This document shows, in pieces, positions 34,539-43,723 of a DNA stretch of 64,000 nt (within the stretch, counting starts at the first letter, position 1; every line of letters begins with the position of its first letter). A program made the position numbers and the translations under genes. The notes under the pieces are model-generated. The model ran no database searches, was not told the origin of the DNA, and saw only the letters and a list, made by a program, of their open reading frames with translations. Source of the stretch: Pseudomonas cremoris (GTDB lineage: Bacteria; Pseudomonadota; Gammaproteobacteria; Pseudomonadales; Pseudomonadaceae); assembly GCF_014230465.1 (NCBI RefSeq), contig NZ_JAAXCY010000010.1, forward strand, positions 265,613 to 329,612, in the 5' to 3' direction.

Positions 34539-36095
34539 GTGAATCGCTTACTCAATGGAACGCTGTGCGCCACCCTCGCATTCGGCGCCGGCCTTGCGCA
34601 GGCCCAGACCACTTTGCGCGTGGGCTTGAACGCCGATATCCGCAGCACAGAACCTGGCGTCAACCGCGACGAAAATACCGACACCGTGATGCTGCACATC
34701 GTCGAGGGCCTGGTGGCCCACCGCGAAGACGCCTCCGTCGGCCCGTTGCTGGCCCGTGAAGTGCAACACTCCGGTGACGGCATGACTTACACCTTCAAGC
34801 TGCGTGAAGGCGTGCACTTCCAGAACGGCTCAACCCTGACCGCCGAGGACGTGAAATGGACCTGGGAGCGCTACTTGAATCCCAAGACCCAATGGCGTTG
34901 CCTGGCTGAGTTCGATGGCCGTGGCGGGGCGAAGATCACCGGTATCGACACGCCGGACCCGCTCACCGTGGTCTTCCACCTCGACCAGCCGAGCGGCCTG
35001 TTCCTGGCCTCGATGGCACGCCCCGATTGCGGCGGCAGCGGCATCCTGCATCGCGACTCGCTGGCGGCGGACGGCAGTTGGAAGGCGCCCATCGGCACCG
35101 GCCCGTTCAGCCTTACCGAATGGAAACCCGGCCAATATGTCGTGCTGTCACGCTTCAAGGACTACAGCCCACGTGTCGAGGCGGGGCCGGACGGCTTCAC
35201 CGGCAAGAAGCAGGCGCTGGTGGATGACTTGCGTTTCATGGTGATCCCGGACCCGTCATCGGCCAAGGCGGCCTTGATGTCCAACAATATCGACCTGCTG
35301 CCCAACGTCAGCGCCAGCGATGCCGAAGAACTGAAGGCCAGGCCGGGCGTGCAGATCTCCTTCAGCCCGATCATGGCCATCTGTGGCTTGTTGTTCCAGA
35401 CCAACGACCCGCTGCTCAAGGATGTGCGCATCCGCCAGGCCATCGCTGCATCCCTCGACTACGGGCAGATGGTCACCGCGCTGTCCAACGGCACCTCCGA
35501 GCCGAACAACTCGGCAATCCCGCAAACCAGCCCGTTCTACAGCGCCACCGCCAAGCAGGGTTACCACTACGACCCGCAGCAAGCCCAGCACCTGTTGAAA
35601 GAGGCCGGCTACAACGGCCAGCCGATCAAGATGATCGTCAACAAACGCTACTCGCAGATGTTCGACATGGGCCTGCTCAGTCAGGCAATGGCAGTGGCCA
35701 GCGGCTTGAATATCCAGATGGAAACCCTGGAGTGGGGCACCCAGCTCGAGCGTTACCAAAGCGGCAACTATCAGATGATGGCGTTCTCTTATTCGTCGCG
35801 CCTGGACCCGGCCACCAGCTTCGACTCGTTGATGGGCGACAAGACCAAGGAACCGCGCAAAGTCTGGGACAACCCCCAGGCCCAGGCGGTGCTGCGCGAG
35901 GCGGTGCGTGAGAGCGACACGGCCAAGCGCCAGGCGTTGTTCGACCAACTGCACACGATGATGATCCACGACACGCCGATGGTGATCATCTACAACGGCA
36001 CGGTCGCCGCAGCGCTGCGCGACAGCGTCAAGGGCTTCCATTCGTGGCCGGTGTCGTCGCCACGGTTGTGGGGCGTCAGCCTCGCGGCACAGTAA
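34539..36095 (+). CDS. Peptide/amide ABC transporter, periplasmic binding protein
   Basis: 518 residues of the OppA/DppA family (SBP family 5). The signal peptide VNRLLNGTLCATLAFGAGLAQA cleaves before QTTLRVGLNADI; the conserved LAREVQHSGDGMTYTFKLREGVHFQNG is present. GTG 34539 is chosen because GGAG stands 10 bases upstream and the signal peptide starts there. First gene of an import operon (binding protein, two permeases, fused ATPase, porin). The ligand is unknown; the enzymes downstream suggest an omega-amino-acid peptide or amide. Confidence 0.92.
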   Translation: MNRLLNGTLCATLAFGAGLAQAQTTLRVGLNADIRSTEPGVNRDENTDTVMLHIVEGLVAHREDASVGPLLAREVQHSGDGMTYTFKLREGVHFQNGSTLTAEDVKWTWERYLNPKTQWRCLAEFDGRGGAKITGIDTPDPLTVVFHLDQPSGLFLASMARPDCGGSGILHRDSLAADGSWKAPIGTGPFSLTEWKPGQYVVLSRFKDYSPRVEAGPDGFTGKKQALVDDLRFMVIPDPSSAKAALMSNNIDLLPNVSASDAEELKARPGVQISFSPIMAICGLLFQTNDPLLKDVRIRQAIAASLDYGQMVTALSNGTSEPNNSAIPQTSPFYSATAKQGYHYDPQQAQHLLKEAGYNGQPIKMIVNKRYSQMFDMGLLSQAMAVASGLNIQMETLEWGTQLERYQSGNYQMMAFSYSSRLDPATSFDSLMGDKTKEPRKVWDNPQAQAVLREAVRESDTAKRQALFDQLHTMMIHDTPMVIIYNGTVAAALRDSVKGFHSWPVSSPRLWGVSLAAQ

Positions 36096-36107
36096 CGAGG
36101 CCTGAGC

Positions 36108-37049
36108 ATGTTGCGTTTTATCCTGCAAAAATTCGGGATGGCGATCCCTACACTGTTGCTGATTTCGGTAATGGTGTTCGCCTTGATCCGGCTGATCCCG
36201 GGCGACCCGGCGTTGTTGATGCTCGGCGATATGGCCGACCCGCAAAGCCTGGCCGATATGCGCCACACCCTGGGCCTGGATCACTCGTTGGTGACCCAGT
36301 TCCTGATCTGGTTCAAGGCCGTGTTGAGCTTTGACCTCGGGTTCTCTATCAGCACCAAGCAGGCGGTGTTGCCGCTGATCCTGGACCGGTTCAGCGTCAG
36401 CGCGACCATCGTGCTGGTGGCGGTGTTGCTGGCCACGTTGATCGCGGTACCGATCGGCCTGATCGCCGCGTGGAAGCAAAACAGCGCGCTCGACCTGGGG
36501 CTGGTGTCCGTGGCGACCTTGTTGCTGTCGATCCCCAGCTTCTGGCTTGGCTTGCTGTTGCTGCACGCTTTCGGCATCCAGCTGGGCTGGTTGCCGGTGG
36601 TGGGCTACGTCAGTTTTGCCCAGGCACCGTGGCAAGCCATGAGCTACATGGTGCTGCCGGTCGTCACCCTGACGTTGGTGGAAGTCGGCGCGATCACCCG
36701 CATGGCGCGGGCCAGCACCATCGAAGTGCTGCGCCTGGAATACATCGCCCATGCCAGGGCCAAGGGGTTGTCGGAGCGTGCGGTGTTGTGGAAGCACGCC
36801 TTGCCCAACGCCTTCGCGCCCACTTGGACCTTGGTGGGGTTGATCCTCGGCAACCTGTTGGGCGGCATTGCCGTGCTGGAAACCGTGTTCACCCTGCCAG
36901 GTATCGGCCGCTTGATGGTGGATGCGATTTTCGCCCGCGACTACCCGGTGCTGCAGGGCTGCCTGCTGCTGATCACCTTTATCTACGTGCTGGTCAACCT
37001 GTGTGTGGATCTGCTCTATCCGCTGTTCGATCCAAGGGTGAAGTTATGA
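36108..37049 (+). CDS. ABC transporter permease, DppB-like
   Basis: 313 residues with about six membrane segments. It has the DppB N-terminal RLIPGDPALLMLG and the cytoplasmic EAA loop EYIAHARAKGLSERAVLWKHALPNA that docks with the ATPase. GAGG seven bases upstream of the start. ATGA overlap with the next permease. Confidence 0.94.
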   Translation: MLRFILQKFGMAIPTLLLISVMVFALIRLIPGDPALLMLGDMADPQSLADMRHTLGLDHSLVTQFLIWFKAVLSFDLGFSISTKQAVLPLILDRFSVSATIVLVAVLLATLIAVPIGLIAAWKQNSALDLGLVSVATLLLSIPSFWLGLLLLHAFGIQLGWLPVVGYVSFAQAPWQAMSYMVLPVVTLTLVEVGAITRMARASTIEVLRLEYIAHARAKGLSERAVLWKHALPNAFAPTWTLVGLILGNLLGGIAVLETVFTLPGIGRLMVDAIFARDYPVLQGCLLLITFIYVLVNLCVDLLYPLFDPRVKL

Positions 37050-37900
37050 GTTCGACGATTGCCGTGCCGGCACCCGCCAAGCGCCGCCGCGCCTGGGCAC
37101 CGGCCAACGCCTTGATCGGCGGCGGGCTGCTGGTGGCATTGGTTGCCCTGGCGTTGATGGGGTTGGTGTGGTCGCCGTTCGACCCGCTGAAGATCGACCT
37201 GCTGTCGCGCTTCCAGGCGCCCTCGGCCGTCCACTGGCTGGGCACCGACGAGTTTGGCCGCGATGTGTTCAGCCGTTTGCTGATCGGTGCGCGCACCAGT
37301 TTGTGGGTGAGCTTGCTGACGGTCAGCGTCGCTGTGATGGCGGGCACCCTGATCGGCATGCTCGCCGGTTACCTGCGTGGCTGGACCGACCGCGTGCTGA
37401 TGATGTTCAACGATGCGTTGCTGGCATTCCCCGGCATCCTCATGGCGCTGGGCATCATGGCGATTATCGGCGCGAGCAAGTACGGCATTGTCCTGGCCCT
37501 GGGCATTGCCTACACGCCGTCAGTGGTGCGAGTGGTGCGCGGCACGGTGCTGTCCCTGCGTGAACTGGAGTACATCGAGGCTTCACGGGTGATTGGCAAC
37601 TCCGAGCTGTACACCATGCTGCGGCACATTGCGCCGAACTGCCTGGCGCCGTTGTGCGTGCTGGCCACCAGCATGTTCGGTTGGGCATTGCTGTCGGAAA
37701 GTGCCTTGAGTTTCCTCGGCCTTGGCGTGCCGCCACCGGCGGCGACCTGGGGCAACATGCTCGCCAGCAGCCGGCCGTACATCGCCTCGGCGCCGTGGCT
37801 GGGTGTGTTCCCCGGGCTGTTTATCTGCCTGACGCTACTGGCGATCAACCTGTTTGGCGATGCACTGCGTGATCGCCTCGACCCGCGGATGAGGAAATGA
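37046..37900 (+). CDS. ABC transporter permease, DppC-like
   Basis: 284 residues. The N-terminal helix is followed by WLGTDEFGRDVFSRLLIGARTSL, the DppC signature, and the EAA loop EYIEASRVIGNSELYTMLRHIAPNC. Pairs with the DppB-like permease. ATG 37046 overlaps the previous stop; in-frame codons upstream are inside the first permease and not used. Confidence 0.94.
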   Translation: MSSTIAVPAPAKRRRAWAPANALIGGGLLVALVALALMGLVWSPFDPLKIDLLSRFQAPSAVHWLGTDEFGRDVFSRLLIGARTSLWVSLLTVSVAVMAGTLIGMLAGYLRGWTDRVLMMFNDALLAFPGILMALGIMAIIGASKYGIVLALGIAYTPSVVRVVRGTVLSLRELEYIEASRVIGNSELYTMLRHIAPNCLAPLCVLATSMFGWALLSESALSFLGLGVPPPAATWGNMLASSRPYIASAPWLGVFPGLFICLTLLAINLFGDALRDRLDPRMRK

Positions 37901-39531
37901 ACATGTCGGCCAATCCTGTTTTGCTGAACGTGGAACACCTGAAAATTCGTGTGGGTGAGCACGGCCCGCTGGCGGTGGATGACTTGAGTTTCAGCATCGC
38001 GCCGGGTGAGATCGTGGCGCTGGTGGGCGAGTCCGGCAGCGGCAAGACCATGGCCGCCCGCGCCGCCATCGGCTTGCTGCCGTTGCCGATGCAAGTATGC
38101 GGCGGGCGCCTGGATTTCCAGGGACGCGACCTGGCCAGCGTGAGCACCGAGGAACTGCGCGGCATTCGTGGTGCGAGCATCGGCATGGTGTTCCAGGAGC
38201 CTATGGTGTCGCTCAACCCTGCGTTGAAGATCGGCCAACAGATGAGCGAAGCGCTCAAGCTGCATACCGATCTTGAACCGCCGCAGATCCGCGAGCGCTG
38301 CCTGACCATGCTGCGCCGCATCGGCATCAAGGCGGCGGAACGTTGCCTGGAGTCCTATCCGCACCAATTCTCCGGCGGTATGCGCCAGCGCATCATGTTG
38401 GCCTCGGTAATGTTGCTGCGCCCAGCGCTGTTGATCGCCGACGAGCCCACTACGGCGCTGGACTGCCTGGCGCAACTGGACGTGATCGAGTTGATGCTCG
38501 AACTGACCCGCGAGCAGGGCACCGCCATCCTGTTTATCAGCCATGACCTGTCCCTGGTCGCCCGCTATGCCCACAAGGTGGTGGTGATGCGCCATGGCAA
38601 GGCGGTGGAACAGGGCACTACCGAAGACATCCTGCTGGCGCCCAAGGCCGAATACACCCGGCAACTGCTGGAAGCCTTGCCGCGTCGCGGCGTGCTGGCA
38701 CCACTGCCGGCCAGCAACGGGCCGTTGGTCGAGGTGGACCAGGTGTGCATCGAGTATCCTGGGCCGACCTCGTTCTGGGGCAAGCGCCAGTTCAACCGCG
38801 TGGTGCATTCCGCCAGCCTGGTGAGCGCCCCCGGCGAAACCCTGGCGCTGGTGGGGGGCAGTGGCTCGGGCAAGACCACCCTCGGGCGCTCGCTGGTGGG
38901 GCTGATCAAACCGTGTGCCGGGGCGATTCGCTTCAAGGGCGTGGATATCCTCAAGGCTGCCAACCGCACCCATCGCCTGCAATGCCAAATGATATTCCAG
39001 GACCCGTATTCGTCCTTGAACCCCCGGATGAAGATCGGCGAAATCCTCGCCGAACCCCTGCGCCACGAGCCCGGCCTCAACGCCGCCGAGCGCCGTGAAC
39101 GGGTGACGCAAACCCTCAGGGACATTGGCCTCGGCGAGCAGTTTGTCGAGCGCTTTCCCCATCAACTGTCCGGCGGCCAACGCCAGCGCGTGGCCATCGG
39201 CCGGGCCCTGGTGCGCCACCCGCAATTGGTGATCGCCGACGAGCCGATCTCGGCCCTGGACATGACTATCCAGAAGCAGATCCTCGAACTGTTCGAACGC
39301 TTGCAGCTGCAATACGGCTTTGCCTGCCTGTTCATTTCCCATGACCTGGCAGCGGTGGAGCGCATCGCCCATCGGGTGGCGGTGATGCACCAGGGCAATG
39401 TGGTGGAAGTGGGCACGCGCGAGCAGATCTTCGATCACCCACAGCATCCGTACACCCGGCAATTGCTGGCCGCCGCCAGCCCGCTGGAGAAATTGCCGGA
39501 CGGCGGCTACCGAATACGCCCGGCGATCTGA
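37897..39531 (+). CDS. Fused double ABC ATPase (DppD-DppF in one chain)
   Basis: 544 residues with two complete nucleotide-binding domains. Domain 1: Walker A GESGSGKT (44-51), signature FSGGMRQR, Walker B LLIADEPTTALD. Domain 2: Walker A GGSGSGKTT near 320, signature LSGGQRQR, Walker B LVIADEPISALD. Each ends with the oligopeptide-transporter C-terminal extension (EYTRQLLEA, PYTRQLLAAA). It powers the importer; most Dpp systems use two separate ATPases. ATGA overlap with the permease. Confidence 0.95.
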   Translation: MNMSANPVLLNVEHLKIRVGEHGPLAVDDLSFSIAPGEIVALVGESGSGKTMAARAAIGLLPLPMQVCGGRLDFQGRDLASVSTEELRGIRGASIGMVFQEPMVSLNPALKIGQQMSEALKLHTDLEPPQIRERCLTMLRRIGIKAAERCLESYPHQFSGGMRQRIMLASVMLLRPALLIADEPTTALDCLAQLDVIELMLELTREQGTAILFISHDLSLVARYAHKVVVMRHGKAVEQGTTEDILLAPKAEYTRQLLEALPRRGVLAPLPASNGPLVEVDQVCIEYPGPTSFWGKRQFNRVVHSASLVSAPGETLALVGGSGSGKTTLGRSLVGLIKPCAGAIRFKGVDILKAANRTHRLQCQMIFQDPYSSLNPRMKIGEILAEPLRHEPGLNAAERRERVTQTLRDIGLGEQFVERFPHQLSGGQRQRVAIGRALVRHPQLVIADEPISALDMTIQKQILELFERLQLQYGFACLFISHDLAAVERIAHRVAVMHQGNVVEVGTREQIFDHPQHPYTRQLLAAASPLEKLPDGGYRIRPAI

Positions 39532-39549
39532 TCCCCTGATTTCACCCGG

Positions 39550-39573
39550 CGCGCAGGCTTTTGAACCTGCGCG
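39550..39573. other. Intercistronic hairpin before OprD porin
   Basis: CGCGCAGG (39550-39557) and CCTGCGCG (39566-39573) form a perfect 8-bp stem with an 8-base loop, between the ATPase stop and the porin start. There is no T tract, so it more likely shapes mRNA decay or partial readthrough than ends transcription. Confidence 0.55.
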
Positions 39574-39641
39574 ATGGGGAATGTCGTGCCCAAAAAACAA
39601 TAAGACCTACTCACCCCAAACGACTGCCAGGAGCCAAGAAC

Positions 39642-40925
39642 ATGCACAACAACAATCTCAACCTGATCTTGAAAGGCGTCGGCCTTATGAGCGGGGGCCT
39701 GCTGTGCGCCCCGGCGCAGGCTGACTTCATCAAGGACAGCAAGGCAGATCTGGACCTGAAGAACTACTACTTCAATCGCGATTACCGGGAAGACGCGGGG
39801 CAATCCAAGCGCGAGGAATGGGCCCAGGGTTTCATCCTCAACCTCAAGTCGGGGTTTACCGAAGGCACCGTGGGTTTTGGTGTGGACGTGGTTGGCATGC
39901 TCGGCCTGAAACTCGATTCCAGCCCGGACCGTTCCGGTTCGGGCTTGTTGTCGCGGGACAACGACGCCACGCCGGGCAAGCCCAGTTATGCCAAGCGTGC
40001 CCATGACGAGTACTCCAAGTATGGCGTGACCGGCAAGGTGCGCTTTGCCCAGAGCGAGTTGCGCAGCGGCTACCTGCTGCCCGATTTGCCTACCTTGCAG
40101 CCCAACACCAGCCGCTTGTTCCCGCAGACCTTTCGCGGCACCCAGGTGACGTCCACGGACATTGCCGGGTTGGCCCTGATCGGCGGGCAGATCGACCAGA
40201 CCAAGCAGCGCGAGTCCACCGATTACGAAGACATGGCACTGACCAGCCAGAGCGGCGCCTACAAAAGCACCGCCAAGAGCGACCGCTTCCGCTTTGCCGG
40301 CGGCGATTACAAGCTCACGCCGGGCATGACCCTGAGCTACCACTTTGCGCAATTGGAGGACATCTACCAGCAGCACTTCGTGGGCGTGAAAAACAGCTTT
40401 GCCTTGGGCGGCGGCACGCTCAAGACCGATATCCGTTACTTCGATGCCGACAAGTCCGGCGCGGGCCTGGCCGGCAAGGTGGACAACCGCGCGCTGAGTA
40501 CGCGGGCGATGTTCAGCTACAAGGGCCACAGCGTTGGCGGGGGTTATCAGGAGCAGTATGGGCAGACGCCGTTTACCTATGTGGACGGGACCAATACCTA
40601 CCTGTTTTCCGAGTACCAGTTGAGCAACTTCTCGCAGACCAATGAGCGGGTGTGGCATGCGCGTTATGACTTTGACTTTGCTGCGCTGGGTGTGCCGGGG
40701 CTGACGTTTTCGACGCGTTGGGCCAAGGGTGACCAGGCCGAGGTGAAGGGGTTTGCGGGGGAGGGGCGTGAGTGGGAGCGGGATATCGACCTGGGTTATG
40801 TGTTTCAGTCTGGGGCGCTTAAAGGGGTGTCGTTGCGTTGGCGCAATGGGTTGAGCAAGGCCAACTATTTCCGGGACATGAATGAGAACCGGGTGATTGT
40901 TGGTTATACCGTGGCGCTCTGGTAA
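39642..40925 (+). CDS. OprD-family outer-membrane porin
   Basis: 427 residues. Signal peptide ending CAPAQA, then ADFIKDSKADLDLKNYYFNRDYR, the classic OprD opening, and an 18-strand barrel pattern ending in VGYTVALW. OprD porins take up small amino acids, peptides or organic acids. Its place after the peptide ABC genes suggests it is the outer-membrane entry for the same cargo. ATG 39642 follows CAGGAG. Confidence 0.93.
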   Translation: MHNNNLNLILKGVGLMSGGLLCAPAQADFIKDSKADLDLKNYYFNRDYREDAGQSKREEWAQGFILNLKSGFTEGTVGFGVDVVGMLGLKLDSSPDRSGSGLLSRDNDATPGKPSYAKRAHDEYSKYGVTGKVRFAQSELRSGYLLPDLPTLQPNTSRLFPQTFRGTQVTSTDIAGLALIGGQIDQTKQRESTDYEDMALTSQSGAYKSTAKSDRFRFAGGDYKLTPGMTLSYHFAQLEDIYQQHFVGVKNSFALGGGTLKTDIRYFDADKSGAGLAGKVDNRALSTRAMFSYKGHSVGGGYQEQYGQTPFTYVDGTNTYLFSEYQLSNFSQTNERVWHARYDFDFAALGVPGLTFSTRWAKGDQAEVKGFAGEGREWERDIDLGYVFQSGALKGVSLRWRNGLSKANYFRDMNENRVIVGYTVALW

Positions 40926-40959
40926 TGCGCATGCTTGGGGCGCAGTACATATCCATTGC

Positions 40960-41076
40960 TTGGCCCTGCGCGGCTAACCCGGCGTCCTGCCGGGTTACCC
41001 ACGGATTCAAGCCTGCGTTCGGCCAGCGTGGTTTAACGGGGCGACTCAGATCAAGATCAAAAGCCAAAGCCAAAGC
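40960..41076. repeat. Truncated reverse copy of the right-end repeat
   Basis: Reading 40960-41063 in reverse complement gives nearly the same sequence as 63861-63961, with the TAACCCGGC hairpin, one arm of GGCTTGAATCCGTGGG, and the flanking GATCAAGATCAAAAGCCA. The hexamer run is only about two copies here (AGCCAA, 41062-41073). The outer half of stem P3 and the second P1 arm are missing, so it cannot form the full junction. Confidence 0.85.
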
Positions 41077-41122
41077 GCGGCGGCCTTATAGCCGACCGAT
41101 ATTGACTAGCGAACGCTTTCCA

Positions 41123-41150
41123 AATGTGGGAGCGGGCTTGCTCGCGAAGG
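41123..41150 (+). repeat. Solitary REP unit
   Basis: One AATGTGGGAGCGGGCTTGCT unit continuing to GCGAAGG, without its inverted partner, just past the stop of the GntR gene and after the truncated structured repeat. Confidence 0.8.
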
Positions 41151-41185
41151 CCGCGCCTCGGTCTTCCAGAACGGCGCCCATCTCA

Positions 41186-42064
41186 TTAGCCCTTATTCCT
41201 CGCCACCCGCAACTTGCTCGCCACATCCAAATGTCGATGCAACAGCGTCGACGCCCATTCGTTATCGCCTTGCTCCAGCGCATCCAGGATCGCCAAGTGC
41301 TCACAGCACGACACCTTGACCCGCTCCGGGTTGTTCACGGTGTGGAACTCGGTCAGTCGGCGCAGGCGGTTTTGTTGCTGGATGGCTTGCAGGATGTAGC
41401 CATTGCCGGAGGCCGCTGCCAGCAGTTCGTGGAATTCGGCGTTGTATTCGATAAAGCGTTGGCCATCCACCTTGCCTTCCAACAGTTCCATCTGACGTTC
41501 GCGGCAGCGGCGGAATTGCTCGGGGTTGATCTTGAAGGTCGGCTCCAGCAGCCCGGCCGGTTCCAGCAGCATGCGAAAGCGGTAGCTCTCGAAGCGCGTC
41601 TGCGGGCTGTTCAGGGTCGGCAGGAACTGCCAGCCGTGGCCGTGCTTGCGCTGCATCACGCCTTCATCCGACAGGCGCAGCAGGCAGCGGCGCAGCACGC
41701 TTTTGCCGACACCGTAGCGGCGCAGCAGGTCGCTCTCGGAAATCTGGTCGGGCAGTACCTGGTTCAGTCGGTCGTCGATCAACCGGGTGTACAGATCGTC
41801 CTCTTCGTTATGCAACGGCGTGAGCTGTTGCACCCGGCCGTCCGCCGCTTCGAGCGGTACGCGATAGCCCTGTTGGGGCAGCGGTTCGATGGCTTTCTGC
41901 TCGGCCAGGTACACCAGCGCGCTGCGGATGGGCGAGCGCGATACGCCCAGGCGCTGGGCCAGTTCCACTTCTTTGAGGTGCAGGCCGGGTTGCAGGTCGC
42001 CGCTGGTGATGGCGGCCAGGATCTGGCCGGCGACTTTGGTCTGCAGCGAGGTGAGTTGGGACAT
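41186..42064 (-). CDS. GntR/FCD regulator with two tandem winged helices
   Basis: 292 residues. The first GntR winged helix is at about 5-70 (ELAQRLGVSRSPIRSALVYLAEQ). A second winged-helix-like unit lies at about 85-145 (QISESDLLRRYGVGKSVLRRCLLRLSDEG). An FCD effector domain (about 155-285) follows, with YNAEFHELLAAASGN and HLAILDALEQGD. ATG 42064 is preferred over an upstream TTG. It stands between the importer and enzyme operons and is divergent from the latter, so it probably controls both. Confidence 0.85.
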   Translation of the reverse strand: MSQLTSLQTKVAGQILAAITSGDLQPGLHLKEVELAQRLGVSRSPIRSALVYLAEQKAIEPLPQQGYRVPLEAADGRVQQLTPLHNEEDDLYTRLIDDRLNQVLPDQISESDLLRRYGVGKSVLRRCLLRLSDEGVMQRKHGHGWQFLPTLNSPQTRFESYRFRMLLEPAGLLEPTFKINPEQFRRCRERQMELLEGKVDGQRFIEYNAEFHELLAAASGNGYILQAIQQQNRLRRLTEFHTVNNPERVKVSCCEHLAILDALEQGDNEWASTLLHRHLDVASKLRVARNKG

Positions 42065-42179
42065 GGCGCGCGATCGTTCCTGTGACAGGGGAGGCAAGGA
42101 TACCCGGAAAGTCTGGATTATAGAGGGCTCAAATACATCTGGGCCGCAGCGAACAAATCTTTATCTGCATTATTTGAAA

Positions 42180-42191
42180 TATAAAAACATT
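42180..42191. promoter_or_regulatory. TATAAAAACATT half-site before the hydrolase operon
   Basis: Exact copy of the arm of the 34349-34376 palindrome, here without a good second arm. It ends 14 bases before the hydrolase ATG, touching the ribosome-binding region, so a bound protein would block expression. Confidence 0.5.
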
Positions 42192-42205
42192 ATTGAGGAC
42201 CCATC

Positions 42206-43711
42206 ATGACCTACATCCCGCTGCCCAGAGCCTTGCCCGACGACTGCGGCGTCGACCCGGCCGGCGTTGTCGACTTCCTCCAGGCCGTCGCCGAGACGGG
42301 CCTTGAGCTGCACAGTTTCCTGCTCTATCGCCAGGGCGCCGTGGTGGTCGAGGCGTACTGGCAGCCGTATGCGGCGCATCGCATGCACGTGCAGCATTCG
42401 GCAACCAAGAGCTGGACCGCCACGGCCGTCGGCCTGTTGATCGACGACGGTCGCCTGAGCCTGGAGGCCAAGGTGGTCAGCTTCTTCCCCGAGCTATGCC
42501 CGCAACCGATCAGCGCCAACCTTGCGGCGATGACCGTGCAGGACCTGCTGACCATGCGCACCGGTCATACCCGTGGCATCTCCGGCGGCGACTGGCGCAA
42601 CCTGCAAAGCAGCTGGGTCGAGGCGTTTCTCAATGAGCCGGTGGATGAGCCGCCGGGCCAGTCGTTTATCTACAGCAGTGCGTCGAGCTTCATGTTGTCG
42701 GCCATCGTCACCCAGGTCACCGGGCAAACGATGCACGCGTTGTTACAGGAACGCGTCCTCGATCACTTGGGGCTTGATCACCTGGAGTGGGACCTGGCCC
42801 CTGGCGGTTTCAATTCCGGTGGCAATGGCTTGAGCTGCACCAGCGAAGACTCGCTGAAATTCGGCGTGCTGCACCTCAACCACGGCCAATGGCAGGGGCG
42901 CCAGTTGTTGTCGCCGCAGTGGGTGGCCAATGCCACGCGCAACCAGGTGGAGGACGTGTGGATGGGCGAGTTCGACGGCAAGCAATACCTGCCGCGCGAC
43001 AAGAACAAGGCCAATGAGGCCCAGCGCGAAGGCTATGGCTACCAATGGTGGATGACCGAACACGGCGGCTATTACGCCTCTGGCGTGTTCGGCCAGCAGT
43101 GCATGGTGCTGCCGGACCAGGACACGGTGATGGTCTTCACCTGTGGCCTGCGCCTGGGCGAAAAACGCCTGCACGCCGCGCTGTGGCAGCACCTGTTTCC
43201 AGCATTGGGCCGCACGGCCAAAGACGCCCCGGCCAGCCAGGCACAACTGGATACGCTGCTCGACAACCTGCACTTGCCGACCCTGCAAGGGCTGAAAACC
43301 TCACCCGCCAGCAGCGCGCTCCACGGCCGTTTTGCGATTGAGCCGAACGAAGACGGCGTGCGCGAAATCGCCTTCGATTTCCTGGGCGACCATTGCGATT
43401 TCACCCTGGTGGACCACCGTGGCACGCACCACGTACGCGCCGGTTTCCAGCAGCCGGTTGAGAGCATTACCAGCATCACCGGCAACTACTTGCACCACCA
43501 ATACCAACCGGAACAGACCCCGGTGGTCGCCCAGGCCTGCTGGTCCACCGAAGGCGAACTGCTGATGGATTGGCGCTTTGTCGAAACCGCTTTCGGCGAT
43601 CACGTCACCTGTCGCGTGCAGGATGGGAGGCTGCGCTTTGATCGTGGCGTCAACACCAACGCCGGCGCCTTGCAACGACCAACCCTGACCGGTTCGCGAA
43701 TCCAGCTTTAA
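42206..43711 (+). CDS. Serine hydrolase, beta-lactamase/6-aminohexanoate-dimer-hydrolase family
   Basis: 501 residues. The SxxK nucleophile motif is S65-A-T-K68; the second motif Tyr is Y156 (FIYSSASS); late motifs are GYGYQWWM and GVFGQQCMVLPD. This is the class C beta-lactamase fold shared by esterases, D-aminopeptidases and nylon-oligomer hydrolase NylB. Residues beyond about 345 form an extra C-terminal domain. No signal peptide, so cytoplasmic. It heads an operon with an omega-aminotransferase and an aldehyde dehydrogenase, which suggests it releases an omega-amino acid from an amide or peptide. Start ATG follows GAGGA. Confidence 0.85.
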   Translation: MTYIPLPRALPDDCGVDPAGVVDFLQAVAETGLELHSFLLYRQGAVVVEAYWQPYAAHRMHVQHSATKSWTATAVGLLIDDGRLSLEAKVVSFFPELCPQPISANLAAMTVQDLLTMRTGHTRGISGGDWRNLQSSWVEAFLNEPVDEPPGQSFIYSSASSFMLSAIVTQVTGQTMHALLQERVLDHLGLDHLEWDLAPGGFNSGGNGLSCTSEDSLKFGVLHLNHGQWQGRQLLSPQWVANATRNQVEDVWMGEFDGKQYLPRDKNKANEAQREGYGYQWWMTEHGGYYASGVFGQQCMVLPDQDTVMVFTCGLRLGEKRLHAALWQHLFPALGRTAKDAPASQAQLDTLLDNLHLPTLQGLKTSPASSALHGRFAIEPNEDGVREIAFDFLGDHCDFTLVDHRGTHHVRAGFQQPVESITSITGNYLHHQYQPEQTPVVAQACWSTEGELLMDWRFVETAFGDHVTCRVQDGRLRFDRGVNTNAGALQRPTLTGSRIQL

Positions 43712-43723
43712 GGAGTACACCCC

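Noticed and set aside
37510..39600. 696-codon minus-strand frame opposite the permease and fused ATPase
   Set aside because: The plus strand has intact Walker and signature motifs; the antisense frame is compositionally biased and without domains.
40925..41185. Gene in the gap after the first OprD
   Set aside because: The apparent frames encode the repeated element (ANPASCRVTHGFKPAFGQRG is its translation, also seen at the right end), so it is a repeat and not a gene.
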